64,000 nucleotides of DNA from Paraburkholderia hospita (GTDB taxonomy: Bacteria > Pseudomonadota > Gammaproteobacteria > Burkholderiales > Burkholderiaceae), in assembly GCF_002902965.1 (NCBI RefSeq), contig NZ_CP026107.1, positions 2,294,001 to 2,358,000 of the forward strand. Direction: 5' to 3'. Made by a program: the position numbers and the translations under genes. Shown one piece after another: positions 18,014-27,749 of the stretch; positions within the stretch are counted from its first letter, which is position 1, and each line of letters opens with the position of its first letter. The notes below the pieces were generated by a model. The model was given only the letters and a program-made list of their open reading frames with translations. It ran no database searches and was not told where the DNA came from.

Positions 18014-19222
18014 TCACATTCGAATCACATCCATTACCGTTTTCTTCTTGTCCTTGAACTGATAAATCGTAATGGCCGCGTCCTTCAGATCGCCGTGCAT
18101 ATCGAATGCGATTTTGCCGATCACGCCGTCATACTGCGTGACGGGCATCGCAGCCAGAACTTTGGTCCGCTCGGTCGAATTGGCGCGCTTCATCGCTTCG
18201 TAAATGACGTAGACGGCATCGTACGCAAACGGCGCGTACGCATCGATGGGCACCTTGTAGCGCGCGGTGTAACGACGATCGAATTCCTGCCCCTTGGGCA
18301 TCTTCGAGAGCGCGAGTCCCGCTTCGGAGCACACCAGGTTGCCGATCGCGTCGCCCGCAAGGCTCACCATCTTGTCCGTGCATGCACCGTCGCCGCCGAG
18401 CACGCTCGCCGTCATGCCGAGATTCGCCGCCTGCTTCACCAGCGGTCCCGCCGTCGCATCGGAACCGCCATACATGATGACGTCGGGCCGCAGCCCCTTG
18501 ATCTTGGTCAAGATCGCGCGGAAGTCGGTGGCCTTGTCGTTGGTCGCTTCGCGCGCGACGATCGTACCGCCGTTCGCCTTCGCCGCTTTCACGAACTCGT
18601 CGGCAAGTCCCTGTCCATAAGCCGTCGAATCGTCGATCACGGCAATCCGTTTCGCGTGCAGCGAATTGAGCGCGTAACGCGCGAGTGCCGGTCCCTGCAA
18701 TGCATCCGTCGCCACGACGCGAAACGTCGTCTTGTAGCCCTGTTGCGTGTAAGCAGGATTCGTCGAGCCTTGCGAAATCTGCACGACTTGCGCTTCGCTA
18801 TAGATGCGCGACGCGGGAATCGACACGCCTGAGTTGATGTCGCCGACTACGGCCACCACGCCATCGTCGACCAGTTTTTGCGCGACCTGGGTTCCCGTGC
18901 GTGGATCAGCGGCATCGTCCTGCGAGTCCAGTTGCAGACGTACCGGCTTGCCGCCGATCACAGGGTGCTGACTGTTGATCTCATCGACTGCGAGGCGCGC
19001 AGCGTTTTCGCTGTCCTTGCCCATGTTCGCGAGTTGCCCGGTGAGCGGCGCCGCGTGGCCGATCAGCACGACAGCGGGAGTGGTATCAGCGGCATGCGCG
19101 GATGTCTGAATAGCGGCCAGCGCAACGACACCAGCTAATGAGCGAAAAGTTTGATTCACGGACTGCCTCACTTTGGTCATGAATGCGGTAAAGGTGCTAA
19201 ACAAGCGCGCCATCGATTTCAT
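18014..19222 (-). CDS. Branched-chain amino acid/amide-type ABC transporter substrate-binding protein (LivK family)
   Basis: The 402-residue protein has a cleavable signal (hydrophobic stretch near 27-42 ending TSAHAAD) and a type I periplasmic binding fold: VVLIGHAAPLTGQLANMGKDSENAARLAVDEIN, VVGDINSGVSIPAS and GDGACTDKM. An internal ATG at 19180 would give a more standard signal peptide; the upstream ATG at 19222 has AGGCG close by. No permease or ATPase genes are adjacent, so it must use components encoded elsewhere. Next to an amidase and DUF2848, amide or urea-like ligands are plausible, but leucine-type ligands cannot be excluded. Confidence 0.9.
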   Translation of the reverse strand: MKSMARLFSTFTAFMTKVRQSVNQTFRSLAGVVALAAIQTSAHAADTTPAVVLIGHAAPLTGQLANMGKDSENAARLAVDEINSQHPVIGGKPVRLQLDSQDDAADPRTGTQVAQKLVDDGVVAVVGDINSGVSIPASRIYSEAQVVQISQGSTNPAYTQQGYKTTFRVVATDALQGPALARYALNSLHAKRIAVIDDSTAYGQGLADEFVKAAKANGGTIVAREATNDKATDFRAILTKIKGLRPDVIMYGGSDATAGPLVKQAANLGMTASVLGGDGACTDKMVSLAGDAIGNLVCSEAGLALSKMPKGQEFDRRYTARYKVPIDAYAPFAYDAVYVIYEAMKRANSTERTKVLAAMPVTQYDGVIGKIAFDMHGDLKDAAITIYQFKDKKKTVMDVIRM

Positions 19223-19299
19223 CGCGCCTGAAAACCAGTATTCGTTCGCCGTAATTGCGCGTCCAACGAGAAATTCTTTTTGCTGCCGATAAACAAATG

Positions 19300-20655
19300 T
19301 TATGCGGGCACGACAGTCTCGCTATGCCTGAGTAACGCTTCAATGCTGCGCGCTATCGCGAGAATCGATGCATCGGCGAGCGCAGGCCCGCAGAGCGACA
19401 GGCCGACGGGTAGTTCGCCTTGCCGGTGGCAAGGCAGCGTCAGCGCGCAGCCGTCCATGAAGTTCACGACAGCGGGATTGCGCAGCACCTTCGCATTCGT
19501 CGACGAGAATGCATCGTCGTCGCTTTCCACACTCGCAATGGCAGGCGGAACGATGGCGACAGTCGGCATCAGCCACGCATCGAATCTCGCAAGACGCGCC
19601 CGCGTATCGCGCACGAAGCGCTCGCGCGCGGCGAGCAGGTCGATATAGTCGGCGGCGCTGCGCCCTTCTCCGGCGCGCAGACGTTTGAGCACGCGCGGGT
19701 CATACGTATCCGCGTCGCGGGCGACGTGCTCGCGATGCCACGCCCACGCCTGCGCCGCCGTGATGCCCGCAAGCGGATAGCGGCCCGCGACCTCATGCAA
19801 CTCGGGAAACGCAAAGCGCTCCACGGACGCGCCCGCGCGCCGCAACATGCCGATCGCGCGATTGAACGCGGTGCTGACGGTCTCGTCGAGATCGTCAGCC
19901 ACGTAGTCGGACGTGACACCGAGCCGAAGTCCTGCGAGCGGGCGCGGCGCCGTGTCGAGCGCCTGTCCGGAGACAATGCTGTCGATCAACGCGCAACAGT
20001 CGACGCTGCGCGCAATCGGCCCGATCGAATCGAACGACGCCGACAGCGGCACGATGCCGTCGAGCGGCACGCGCCGCGCGGTCGGCTTGAAGCCGACCAG
20101 TCCGCAGAACGCGGCGGGAATGCGGACCGAGCCGCCCGTGTCGGTGCCGAGCGCGGCGGCGACATGGCCGAGCGCGACGGACACTGCCGCGCCTGAACTG
20201 GAGCCGCCCGCAAGACGCTTTGGGTGAGCAGGATTCAGCAGCGTTCCGTAGTGCGGGTTCAGCCCGAGGCCGGAGAACGCAAACTCGCTCATGTTGGTGC
20301 GGCCCACGAACACCGCGCCCGCCTCGCGCAAACGCGCGACGGCGGCGGCGTCGCGCACGGCAGGCGTCGCGTCGCGCAGTATCCGCGAGCCCGCTGTCGT
20401 CACCTGTCCTTTGATGTCGAACAGGTCTTTTACCGAAACGGGGACGCCTGCCAATGCGGAAGGCACGTAGCCGCGCTCGCGAAACGCGTCGCTGCTGGCG
20501 GCCGCTTCGCGTGCCGCCACCCGGTCGATATGCGTGTAGGTCGATCCGCCTCGTGCGAGGTCGGCGTCGATAGCCGCAAGGCTCGTGTCGAGCAGTTCGC
20601 CTGCCGACAGCTTTTTAGCCGCGAGCGCCTTGCCGGAATCACGAATGGTGCGCAT
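19300..20655 (-). CDS. Amidase-signature-family amidohydrolase
   Basis: The 451-residue enzyme has the amidase signature core. The catalytic Lys is in GVPVSVKDLFDIKG, the Gly/Ser-rich loop is LAGGSSSGAAVSVALG, and the nucleophile Ser is in GTDTGGSVRIPAAFCGLVGFKP. This completes a Ser-cisSer-Lys triad. It hydrolyses an amide to acid and ammonia; the specific substrate is not readable. ATG 20655 was preferred to the GTG at 20664 because GGAG sits 8 bases before it. The gene starts within 6 bases of the DUF2848 stop, so the two form a tight operon. Confidence 0.9.
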   Translation of the reverse strand: MRTIRDSGKALAAKKLSAGELLDTSLAAIDADLARGGSTYTHIDRVAAREAAASSDAFRERGYVPSALAGVPVSVKDLFDIKGQVTTAGSRILRDATPAVRDAAAVARLREAGAVFVGRTNMSEFAFSGLGLNPHYGTLLNPAHPKRLAGGSSSGAAVSVALGHVAAALGTDTGGSVRIPAAFCGLVGFKPTARRVPLDGIVPLSASFDSIGPIARSVDCCALIDSIVSGQALDTAPRPLAGLRLGVTSDYVADDLDETVSTAFNRAIGMLRRAGASVERFAFPELHEVAGRYPLAGITAAQAWAWHREHVARDADTYDPRVLKRLRAGEGRSAADYIDLLAARERFVRDTRARLARFDAWLMPTVAIVPPAIASVESDDDAFSSTNAKVLRNPAVVNFMDGCALTLPCHRQGELPVGLSLCGPALADASILAIARSIEALLRHSETVVPA

Positions 20656-20660
20656 CGCGA

Positions 20661-21344
20661 TCACTCCGTATGCGCAAGCGCATCGACGCTATAGCGATGC
20701 CGCAAGCTGCGTCCAAGCACAGGATCGTGCAGTTCCAGTTCGTACGCGCCCGCGGGCGTCAGCGCGCCGAGCACGGGCTGCGTGCCGCAGAACAGCACGG
20801 TCTCGGGAATCATCGACGTCGAACCGAACGCGCGCCAGATCAGCGGCTCGGGATGCATCAGCCGCGCAAGCGTGCCTTCCTGATAGCGGATACGCTCGCC
20901 GCTCGCATCGATGCGCCAGCTACGCGCGATCAGCGCGTCCCAATGCGCAGCCACGTCCGCATAGCGCCACAGCGTTTTGCCGAGCGGCTTCGCACACATC
21001 TGCTTCGACACGGCAACGTCATAGCCTTCGACCTTGCGGTCCGTATGATCCGAACCGATACCGACCAACAAGCCATCCTCTTGCGTCTGGATCAGCACGA
21101 CTTCGACTTCGCCCGACGAATGCTCACCGATCACTTCAATGCTGTCCGCCGTCGTCAGCAGGGCGGGCGCGACTTCGTAGAAGCATGGCACGCTCGACGG
21201 CCTGCGCACGCCGATCGCTTCCAGTTCGCGAATATGATGCTCGACCTCGGCGTGGTCGCGTCCCGCCCAGCCCGCAATCACGAGACGGCTCGCGCTCACT
21301 TCGACGTGCAGCCCGCCTTCGATTTCGCATGACACTTTCTTCAT
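20661..21344 (-). CDS. DUF2848 protein (fumarylacetoacetase-like fold)
   Basis: The 227-residue soluble protein matches DUF2848 as I know it: FYEVAPALLTTADSIEV, GSDHTDRKVEGYDVAVSKQMC and the C-terminal FCGTQPVLG. DUF2848 proteins are often encoded beside amidases, hydantoin-type or ureido-compound genes and are thought to share the FAH/ureidoglycolate-lyase-like fold. The reaction is not established. It is co-transcribed with the amidase and divergent from a LysR gene that is followed by a ureidoglycolate lyase-like gene. Confidence 0.8.
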   Translation of the reverse strand: MKKVSCEIEGGLHVEVSASRLVIAGWAGRDHAEVEHHIRELEAIGVRRPSSVPCFYEVAPALLTTADSIEVIGEHSSGEVEVVLIQTQEDGLLVGIGSDHTDRKVEGYDVAVSKQMCAKPLGKTLWRYADVAAHWDALIARSWRIDASGERIRYQEGTLARLMHPEPLIWRAFGSTSMIPETVLFCGTQPVLGALTPAGAYELELHDPVLGRSLRHRYSVDALAHTE

Positions 21345-21531
21345 CGCAACGTCCTCTGGTTTGACAGTGTGTTTGCCCTTCCATCAACGGGCATTTGCTG
21401 CGAAGTGTTGGCGCGTGCGCCGTGCGTGTCCAACAAATTAAAGTTGTCGCGTGGTTGAAATTTTTCTTGTCACCCAAGGCGTGACGCGGCGCTACACTGA
21501 GCCATTCGTGCTTGCCTCGTCAGGGTTGTGA

Positions 21532-22476
21532 ATGAATCTGCGATTTCTCGAAACGTTTGTCTGGCTGGCGCGACTGCGCAGCTTCCGCCTGACGGCCGAG
21601 CGGCTGCACGCGACCCAGGCAGCCATTTCGAGCCGCATCTCCGCGCTCGAACAGGAACTCGGCGTGCGGCTATTCGAGCGTGGCTCGAAAGAAGCGACGC
21701 TCACGCAGGACGGCAGCAAAGCGCTGCCGTTCGCCGAACAGATGCTGAAGCTGAATCAGGCGATGCTCGCGAGCGTCGGCGATCGCTCAAAGGTGTCGGG
21801 CCTGCTGCGGCTCGGCGCGATCGAATCGATCGTGCATACGTGGCTGCCCGATCTGCTCAAGCGCATCCGCGACGAGTATCCGAACCTCGTGATCGAGCTG
21901 ACCAGCGACACGTCTGCGAATCTCTCCGCGCAACTGGCGAACGGCCATATCGATGTGTCGTTTCAGACGACGAGCGTCGCCGGCGCGGACATGACGAATG
22001 TTCCGCTCGGCAGTCTTCCGATGCGCTGGATGGCAAGCCCGGCGCTCAATCTGTCCGCGCAGGCGCTCACCGAAACTGAACTGGCCGCGTATCCGGTGAT
22101 CAGCTTCGCGCGTCATTCGCCGCCGCATGAGTTTCTGACGGGCCTGTTCGCGGCTAGCGGGGACGTGCAGGTGCAGATCAATTGTCTTTCGTCGGTGGCG
22201 GCGATCATCCGGCTCGTGGTCGACGGATTCGGCATTGCCGTGCTGCCGCCCGCGTTCGTGATGCGTGAACTCGAAGCGGGCCAGTTGCAACTGCTCCAAG
22301 TCACGCACCGCGTGCCCGCGTTGCCGCTGGTCGCCGCGTACCGGCGCACGCCTGACAGCCTGCTTGCCGAGTCGATCACGCGGCTCGCGCTGAACGTCGT
22401 GCTCGATTTCAGCCTGAAGCATGGGCCAGAGTTCGCGCTGTTCCCGCCATCGGACGACGCCATCTCGCATGCATGA
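21532..22476 (+). CDS. LysR-family transcriptional regulator (amidase/DUF2848 locus)
   Basis: The 314-residue protein opens MNLRFLETFVWLARLRSFRLTAE with HATQAAISSRISALEQELGVRLF, a complete LysR HTH, followed by the two-lobe effector domain. It is divergent from the DUF2848-amidase operon (187 bases between starts) and overlaps the next gene's possible early start, so it likely controls both sides. Confidence 0.9.
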   Translation: MNLRFLETFVWLARLRSFRLTAERLHATQAAISSRISALEQELGVRLFERGSKEATLTQDGSKALPFAEQMLKLNQAMLASVGDRSKVSGLLRLGAIESIVHTWLPDLLKRIRDEYPNLVIELTSDTSANLSAQLANGHIDVSFQTTSVAGADMTNVPLGSLPMRWMASPALNLSAQALTETELAAYPVISFARHSPPHEFLTGLFAASGDVQVQINCLSSVAAIIRLVVDGFGIAVLPPAFVMRELEAGQLQLLQVTHRVPALPLVAAYRRTPDSLLAESITRLALNVVLDFSLKHGPEFALFPPSDDAISHA

Positions 22477-22507
22477 CCGATCCATTCATCAACACGAGTA
22501 CGCCGAC

Positions 22508-23050
22508 ATGCTGACCGCTCTTTCCATACCGATCGAACCGCTCGAAGTGAATCGCTGTGAACCGTATGGCTGGATGCTCGGCAAGCCTGTGCGCACGGAC
22601 GGCGACGCGCCGGCGTTCGTCAGCCCCGCGTCGGACTTCTGGCGCGAGCATCTGTTCGATACGGGCACAGCGGGCGAAACCGAAATACTCTGGGTCGTGT
22701 ACCGCAATCGTGGCGCAGAGATCTCCGCGCTCGAATTGCATCGTTTGACGCAGCAGGCCATCGTGCCGTTGACGGCACCCGTCGTGCATATCGTCGCGAC
22801 GTCGCTCGAAGACGGCGAGCCGGACCTCAATTCGCTGCGCGCATTCGAGATTCCCGTTGGCAAAGGTCTTTGCATGCGGCCTAACGTCTGGCACGCGACG
22901 CGTGTCACGAACACAGAGTCCACCTGTTTGATGCTCACTCGCCCTTCGACAACCTACGATCTCGTCGTCCATCTGAAGACGGGTGCGCCTGCATGCGAAA
23001 GCGTCATCAGGACAATCGACACACGCACGCTCGAATTCAGCACGGCCTGA
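22508..23050 (+). CDS. Ureidoglycolate lyase-like (AllA-type cupin) protein
   Basis: The 180-residue protein resembles the ureidoglycolate lyase/hydrolase family: LSIPIEPLEVNRCEPYGWMLGKP at the N-terminus, LELHRLTQQAIVPLTAP and the cupin-like FEIPVGKGLCMRPNVWHA. The family cleaves ureidoglycolate to glyoxylate and urea in purine degradation. Homologues beside amidases and DUF2848 may act on other ureido or alpha-hydroxy-amide compounds. ATG 22508 aligns with the family start; an upstream ATG at 22469 overlaps the LysR stop. It is probably co-transcribed with the LysR gene. Confidence 0.75.
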   Translation: MLTALSIPIEPLEVNRCEPYGWMLGKPVRTDGDAPAFVSPASDFWREHLFDTGTAGETEILWVVYRNRGAEISALELHRLTQQAIVPLTAPVVHIVATSLEDGEPDLNSLRAFEIPVGKGLCMRPNVWHATRVTNTESTCLMLTRPSTTYDLVVHLKTGAPACESVIRTIDTRTLEFSTA

Positions 23051-23287
23051 ACGTGTTCGCGTGCTATCGCACGCGTCATGCCTCTAGAAAGTTTTGTGTA
23101 GTGACTGTCTGCTTGCGATGCGTCCCGACACGGTGCAGGATAAGTCGAGTCAACAGGACGCATGTGCCGCATCGCCTTCCGCACTGATCCACTTCGCATA
23201 CGCGTTCAGGTCCGCATGTTGCTAACCGATACAGGTTGAGCATCGCACGCGCAACGCGCCGTGAAGCATGAACAGGAGGCTGACAGC

Positions 23288-25718
23288 ATGAACGACGAGA
23301 GCAAAGCGAGCACCTCTAAAGGCCCGTCGAGGCACCGGTCACCGTCCGTCGTCGCAAGATGGCTCAGTGTTCTCTTTGCCGTGCTGGCTGGTCTGTATCT
23401 GCTGATAGGCGGTATCTGGCTCGTCACGATTGGCGGCTCACCTTATTACATCGTTGCCGGCGTCGTTCTGCTCGCCGTCGCGTGGCTGATCCATCGCGGC
23501 AACGGGCTCGCGTTGTCGCTCTATTCGCTCTTGCTGATCGGCACATTGATATGGGCCGTCTTCGAAGCGGGTTTCGATTTCTGGGCGCTTGCGCCGCGCA
23601 CCGATATCCTCGTTCTGTTCGGCGTCTGGCTGCTGTCGCCGTTCGTCTTCCGTCTGTTCGATGTGTCCGCTCGGCGCGGCGGCGCCGTTGCGCTCGTGGT
23701 ATGCCTCGTTCTCACGGGGGTCGCGCTCGCGTATGCGGCATTCAACGACCCGCAGGAGATCAACGGCAAGGTCGCGGAAAACGCGGCCGTGTCGCCGATG
23801 CAACCCGACTCGCATGCCGGCGACTGGACGGCATACGGCCGCACGCAAGCGGGCACCCGCTATTCGCCGCTCACGCAAGATCAACCAGGAAAACGCGAAA
23901 GACCTGCAGGTCGCGTGGACCTTCCAGACGGGCGACAAGAAAGGCCCCAACGATCCCGGTGAAATCACGGACGAAGTGACACCGCTGAAGGTCGGCGACA
24001 TGCTTTATCTTTGCTCGCCGCATCAGATCCTGTTCGCACTGGATGCCGCGACAGGCAAGGAAAAATGGCGCTTTGATCCGGGCCTGAAAACCGACCCAAG
24101 CTTCCAGCACGTGACCTGCCGCGGCGTGTCGTATCACGAGTCGGCGGCTGCCGCTGCCGCGAAGGACGAATCCGCGCAACGCGCGTTGCCCGCGTGCGCG
24201 CGCCGCGTGATCCTGCCCGTCAACAACGGCCATCTTTTCGAAGTCGATGCCGCAACGGGACAGCGCTGCGCCGGCTTCGGCAACAACGGCGACCTCGACT
24301 TGCAGCATCTGCAACCGGTGACCACGGTGGGAGAGTACGAGCCGACCTCGCCGCCCATCGTCACCGACAAGATCATCGTCATGGCGGGAGCGGTGACGGA
24401 CAACTATTCGACCCGCGAGCCGTCCGGCGTGATACGCGGCTTCGACGTCGAAACGGGACAACTCGTGTGGGCGTTCGATCCAGGCTCGGCCACACCGAAC
24501 GCCATTCCCGACGACCATCACACGTTCACATCGAATTCTCCCAACTCGTGGGCACCCGCCGCCTACGACGCGAAACTCGACCTCGTCTATCTGCCGATGG
24601 GCGTAAAGACGCCCGACATCTGGGGCGGCAATCGCACGCCGCAGGACGAGCGCTACGCGAGCGGGCTGCTGGCGCTGCATGCATCGACGGGCAAGCTCGC
24701 GTGGTTCTATCAGACGGTGCATCACGATCTGTGGGACATGGACCTGCCCGCGCAGCCAACCATCGCCGACATCACCGACCGCAACGGCAACGTCGTGCCC
24801 GCGATCTACGCGCCTGCGAAGACGGGCAACATCTTCGTGCTGGATCGCCGCACGGGCACGCCGATCGTGCAAGCGCCCGAGCAGCCCGTGCCGCAAGGCG
24901 CGGCCGAAGGCGATCGTGTATCGCCGACGCAGCCGTACTCGCAACTGACCTTCCGGCCCGCGAAGAACCTGTCTGGCGCCGACATGTGGGGCGCAACGAT
25001 GTTCGACCAGCTCGCGTGCCGCGTGATCTTTCACCGGCTGCGCTACGAAGGTCCGTTCACGCCGCCGTCCGAAAACGGCACGCTGGTTTTTCCGGGCAAT
25101 CTCGGCATGTTCGAATGGGGCGGTCTCGCCGTCGATACCGACCGGCAACTCGCAATCGCGAACCCGATCGCGCTGCCGTTCGTCTCGAAGCTCGTCGCGC
25201 GCGGGCCACACAACCCGATTCAGCCGCCAGAGAACGGCCAGGGCGGCACGGGCACGGAATCGGGCATCCAGCCGCAATATGGCGTGCCGTTTGGGGTGGA
25301 GCTGAACCCGTTCCTGTCGCCCATCGGCTTGCCTTGCAAACAGCCCGCATGGGGTTACGTGGCAGCGCTCGATCTGAAGACGAACCAGGTAGTGTGGAAA
25401 AAGCGCATCGGCACGGTTCGCGACAGCGCGCCCGTTCCGCTGCCGTTCAAGATGGGCATGCCGATGCTAGGCGGCCCGATGACGACGGCAGGCCACGTGT
25501 TCTTCATCGGCGCGACTGCCGATAACTATCTGCGCGCCTACAGCACCGACACGGGCGAGGAACTATGGCGCGCGCGGCTTCCCGCTGGCGGCCAGGCCAC
25601 GCCGATGACCTATGAAGCGAACGGCAAGCAGTACGTGGTGATCGCTGCGGGCGGACATGGGTCGTTCGGCACGAAGCTCGGCGACTATGTGATCGCGTAT
25701 GCGTTGCCGGACAAATGA
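23288..25718 (+). pseudogene. gcd: Membrane-bound PQQ-dependent glucose dehydrogenase, frameshifted
   Basis: The locus encodes about 809 residues in two overlapping frames. The first (from ATG 23288 with AGGAGG upstream) gives the N-terminal five-helix membrane anchor and the sequence up to TAYGRTQAGTRYSPLTQ. The protein continues in the +1 frame as INQENAKDLQVAWTFQTGDK and runs to the natural end at 25718. One extra base in CAAG at about 23876-23879 breaks the frame. The beta-propeller PQQ domain (WTFQTGD, PNSWAPAAYD, HHDLWDMDLPAQP, GTGTESGIQPQYGVP) is otherwise intact. Gcd oxidises glucose to gluconate in the periplasm and feeds ubiquinone. The frame break may be a real loss of function or a sequencing error. 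Confidence 0.88.
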
Positions 25719-25725
25719 CGCACGC

Positions 25726-27036
25726 TCACTGCTTCGCGAGGTACCGCTGCGCCAGTGCTTCATAAAGCGGTGGCGCAAACAGCCTCGACACCTGGCTGGA
25801 AATGAGCGCGGTCGCCATCAGCGAAAGCACCAGCGCGTGTCCGTTGATCATCTCGATCACGATCACGAACGCGGTGATCGGGCTTTGCGTGACAGCCGCG
25901 AGATAGCCGACCATGCCGAGCGCGATCAGCATCGGCAGCTGCATTTGCCCGAACACGAGATGCAGCGCGTTGCCGATGCCCGCGCCGATCGCGAGCGAAG
26001 GGGCAAACAACCCGCCCGGCGCGCCGGGCAGATACGATCCGACCATCGATGCCATCTTCAGCACCGGATAACTCGCGCCAAGCTGTGAATTGCCTTCCAG
26101 CATTCCGCGCGCTTCGGCATAGCCGCTGCCGAACGTGTGACCGCCCGCAGCGACACCGATCACCGCGATAAAGAGGCCGCACGCCGCGCCGAATGCAACC
26201 GGATGTTCTTTTCTCCACGCCGCGAGCCGCCCAGGCATCCAGCGATCGGTGTTCAGCAGCAGCCAGCAAAACGCGCCGCCTGCCACGCCCGTCACGACCC
26301 CCAGCATCACGACAGCAACGACGAGCAGATCGGGAAAATGCCCGTCGATGTCGATCGTGCCGAAGTACGTGTAGTTGCCCTGCAAGCCTAGCGAGACGAT
26401 GCCCGCGAAGATGATCGCCGTAATCAGCACGCCGCTGGTTCGCGTTTCGAAGCTGCGTGTCAGTTCTTCGATGGCGAAGACAACGCCCGCGAGCGGCGCA
26501 TTGAATGCCGCGGACAGCCCGGCAGCCGCACCGGCCAGCGCGAGTTTGCGCTCCAGGCCCACGCCGCGAAGACTGCGCAAGCGCGCCGGATAGAAGCGCC
26601 GCAGGCTGAACATCAGCGCGGCGCCGATGTGGATGGTCGGCCCTTCACGTCCGATGGTGAATCCGCCGAGAATCGACAGAAACGACACGGCGATCTTGCC
26701 AACCAGAATGCGCATGTTCAGCAGACGCGGACCGAGGTCGCGCCCTTCGTGCAGCGTCGCGATGACTTGCGGAATGCCGCTGCCTTCAGCGCCCGCGAAG
26801 CAGTGCCGCGTAATCCAGACACCGAGCGCCGCGACTGCGGGTGTGAGCACGAGCGGCAGCCACCAGAACTTCGTCGTATAGCGCAGAAACGCGTCGTAGC
26901 CGAAATCGATCAGCCGCGCATACATGACGGCGACAAGCCCGGTCGCGACCGCGCCGAGCCAGAATACGCCGTAATGCAGCCAAAGCCGCCTGCCGCGCAG
27001 CAACGCGCGTCGGTCGAGAAGTACGGGAATACGCAT
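25726..27036 (-). CDS. ClC-family voltage-gated chloride channel/proton antiporter
   Basis: This 436-residue protein has the ClC signatures in order: GSGIPQVI, GREGPTIHIGA with the gating glutamate and GGLFAPSLAIGAGIG. The internal glutamate in FAIEELTRSFE is consistent with a Cl-/H+ antiporter and not a pure channel. About 12-14 membrane helices are expected. No cytoplasmic CBS domains follow. The ATG at 27036 opens MRIPVLLDRR; the frame extends upstream without ribosome-site support. It converges with gcd (7-base gap). Such antiporters aid acid resistance or anion balance. Confidence 0.9.
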   Translation of the reverse strand: MRIPVLLDRRALLRGRRLWLHYGVFWLGAVATGLVAVMYARLIDFGYDAFLRYTTKFWWLPLVLTPAVAALGVWITRHCFAGAEGSGIPQVIATLHEGRDLGPRLLNMRILVGKIAVSFLSILGGFTIGREGPTIHIGAALMFSLRRFYPARLRSLRGVGLERKLALAGAAAGLSAAFNAPLAGVVFAIEELTRSFETRTSGVLITAIIFAGIVSLGLQGNYTYFGTIDIDGHFPDLLVVAVVMLGVVTGVAGGAFCWLLLNTDRWMPGRLAAWRKEHPVAFGAACGLFIAVIGVAAGGHTFGSGYAEARGMLEGNSQLGASYPVLKMASMVGSYLPGAPGGLFAPSLAIGAGIGNALHLVFGQMQLPMLIALGMVGYLAAVTQSPITAFVIVIEMINGHALVLSLMATALISSQVSRLFAPPLYEALAQRYLAKQ

Positions 27037-27128
27037 CGGGGCGTCAGTGTGACTAAAGCAAAGTAAGGCACATTGTGACATAAATGCGCGATCCTCCGTT
27101 TCGACACGTACAACCCGTGCGCAAATGG

Positions 27129-27548
27129 TTATTCGCTCGTGTCGCCGAACACCCAGCCAAATGAGCCGTAGTGCGCCCTGTGCTCGGCTGCGAGCTTGAG
27201 CAGGCAGCGCTCGCCCTTCGGCGTCAGATGCACCTGCACCTGGCGGCGATCTTCGGCGTCAGGCTTGCGCGTTACGAGACCGGCCGATTCGCAGCGCGAC
27301 ACGAGCGCCGCCGTACCGTTCGGCGCGGCCTGCAGACGCTCCGCCAGTTCGCCGACAGTGGCCCACTGCCTCCCCTCGAAACCGCGCACATGCAGCAGCA
27401 ATTGATATTGCAGCGTCGTAATACCCGCCGCGTTGGCGATCTCCTCGGACGCGCGCAAGAACTTGCGCAGCTCGTAACGGAATACCGACATCGCTTCCAG
27501 ATCCTGTTTGCCCGGAAGGTTGCGTTTGGGCTGCCTGCTTGAACTCAT
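27129..27548 (-). CDS. MarR-family transcriptional regulator
   Basis: The 139-residue protein has the MarR winged helix: ITTLQYQLLLHVRGFEGR, TVGELAERLQAAPNGTAALVSRCESAGLV and RKPDAEDRRQVQVHLTPKGERCL (wing and beta hairpin). ATG 27548 has AGGA 7 bases upstream. It is divergent from the methyltransferase gene with about 200 bases between, the standard layout for local control. The ligand is unknown. Confidence 0.9.
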   Translation of the reverse strand: MSSSRQPKRNLPGKQDLEAMSVFRYELRKFLRASEEIANAAGITTLQYQLLLHVRGFEGRQWATVGELAERLQAAPNGTAALVSRCESAGLVTRKPDAEDRRQVQVHLTPKGERCLLKLAAEHRAHYGSFGWVFGDTSE

Positions 27549-27749
27549 CTGAAGTCCTGGTGAATGGATAAAGACACGGTGATGTTCGCGGATCATACAC
27601 ACGATCGAATCGCCCGCCGTCACCTGTACTTTGCCTTTCATCTGTCTTTTCAGAATCTATACTTTGCATGGGCGAAGTCGGCGAAACGCACGCATCGACG
27701 GGACGCTCTTTTCGTCATATCAATTCTGCCTTCTTCAGGGAGGTGGCAC

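Noticed and set aside
23051..23287. Search for a promoter or small gene before gcd
   Set aside because: No clear promoter, dyad or coding frame beyond gcd itself.
27549..27749. Repeated TACTTTGC in the MarR/methyltransferase gap as MarR operator
   Set aside because: MarR sites are inverted repeats; this is a short direct repeat that can occur by chance.
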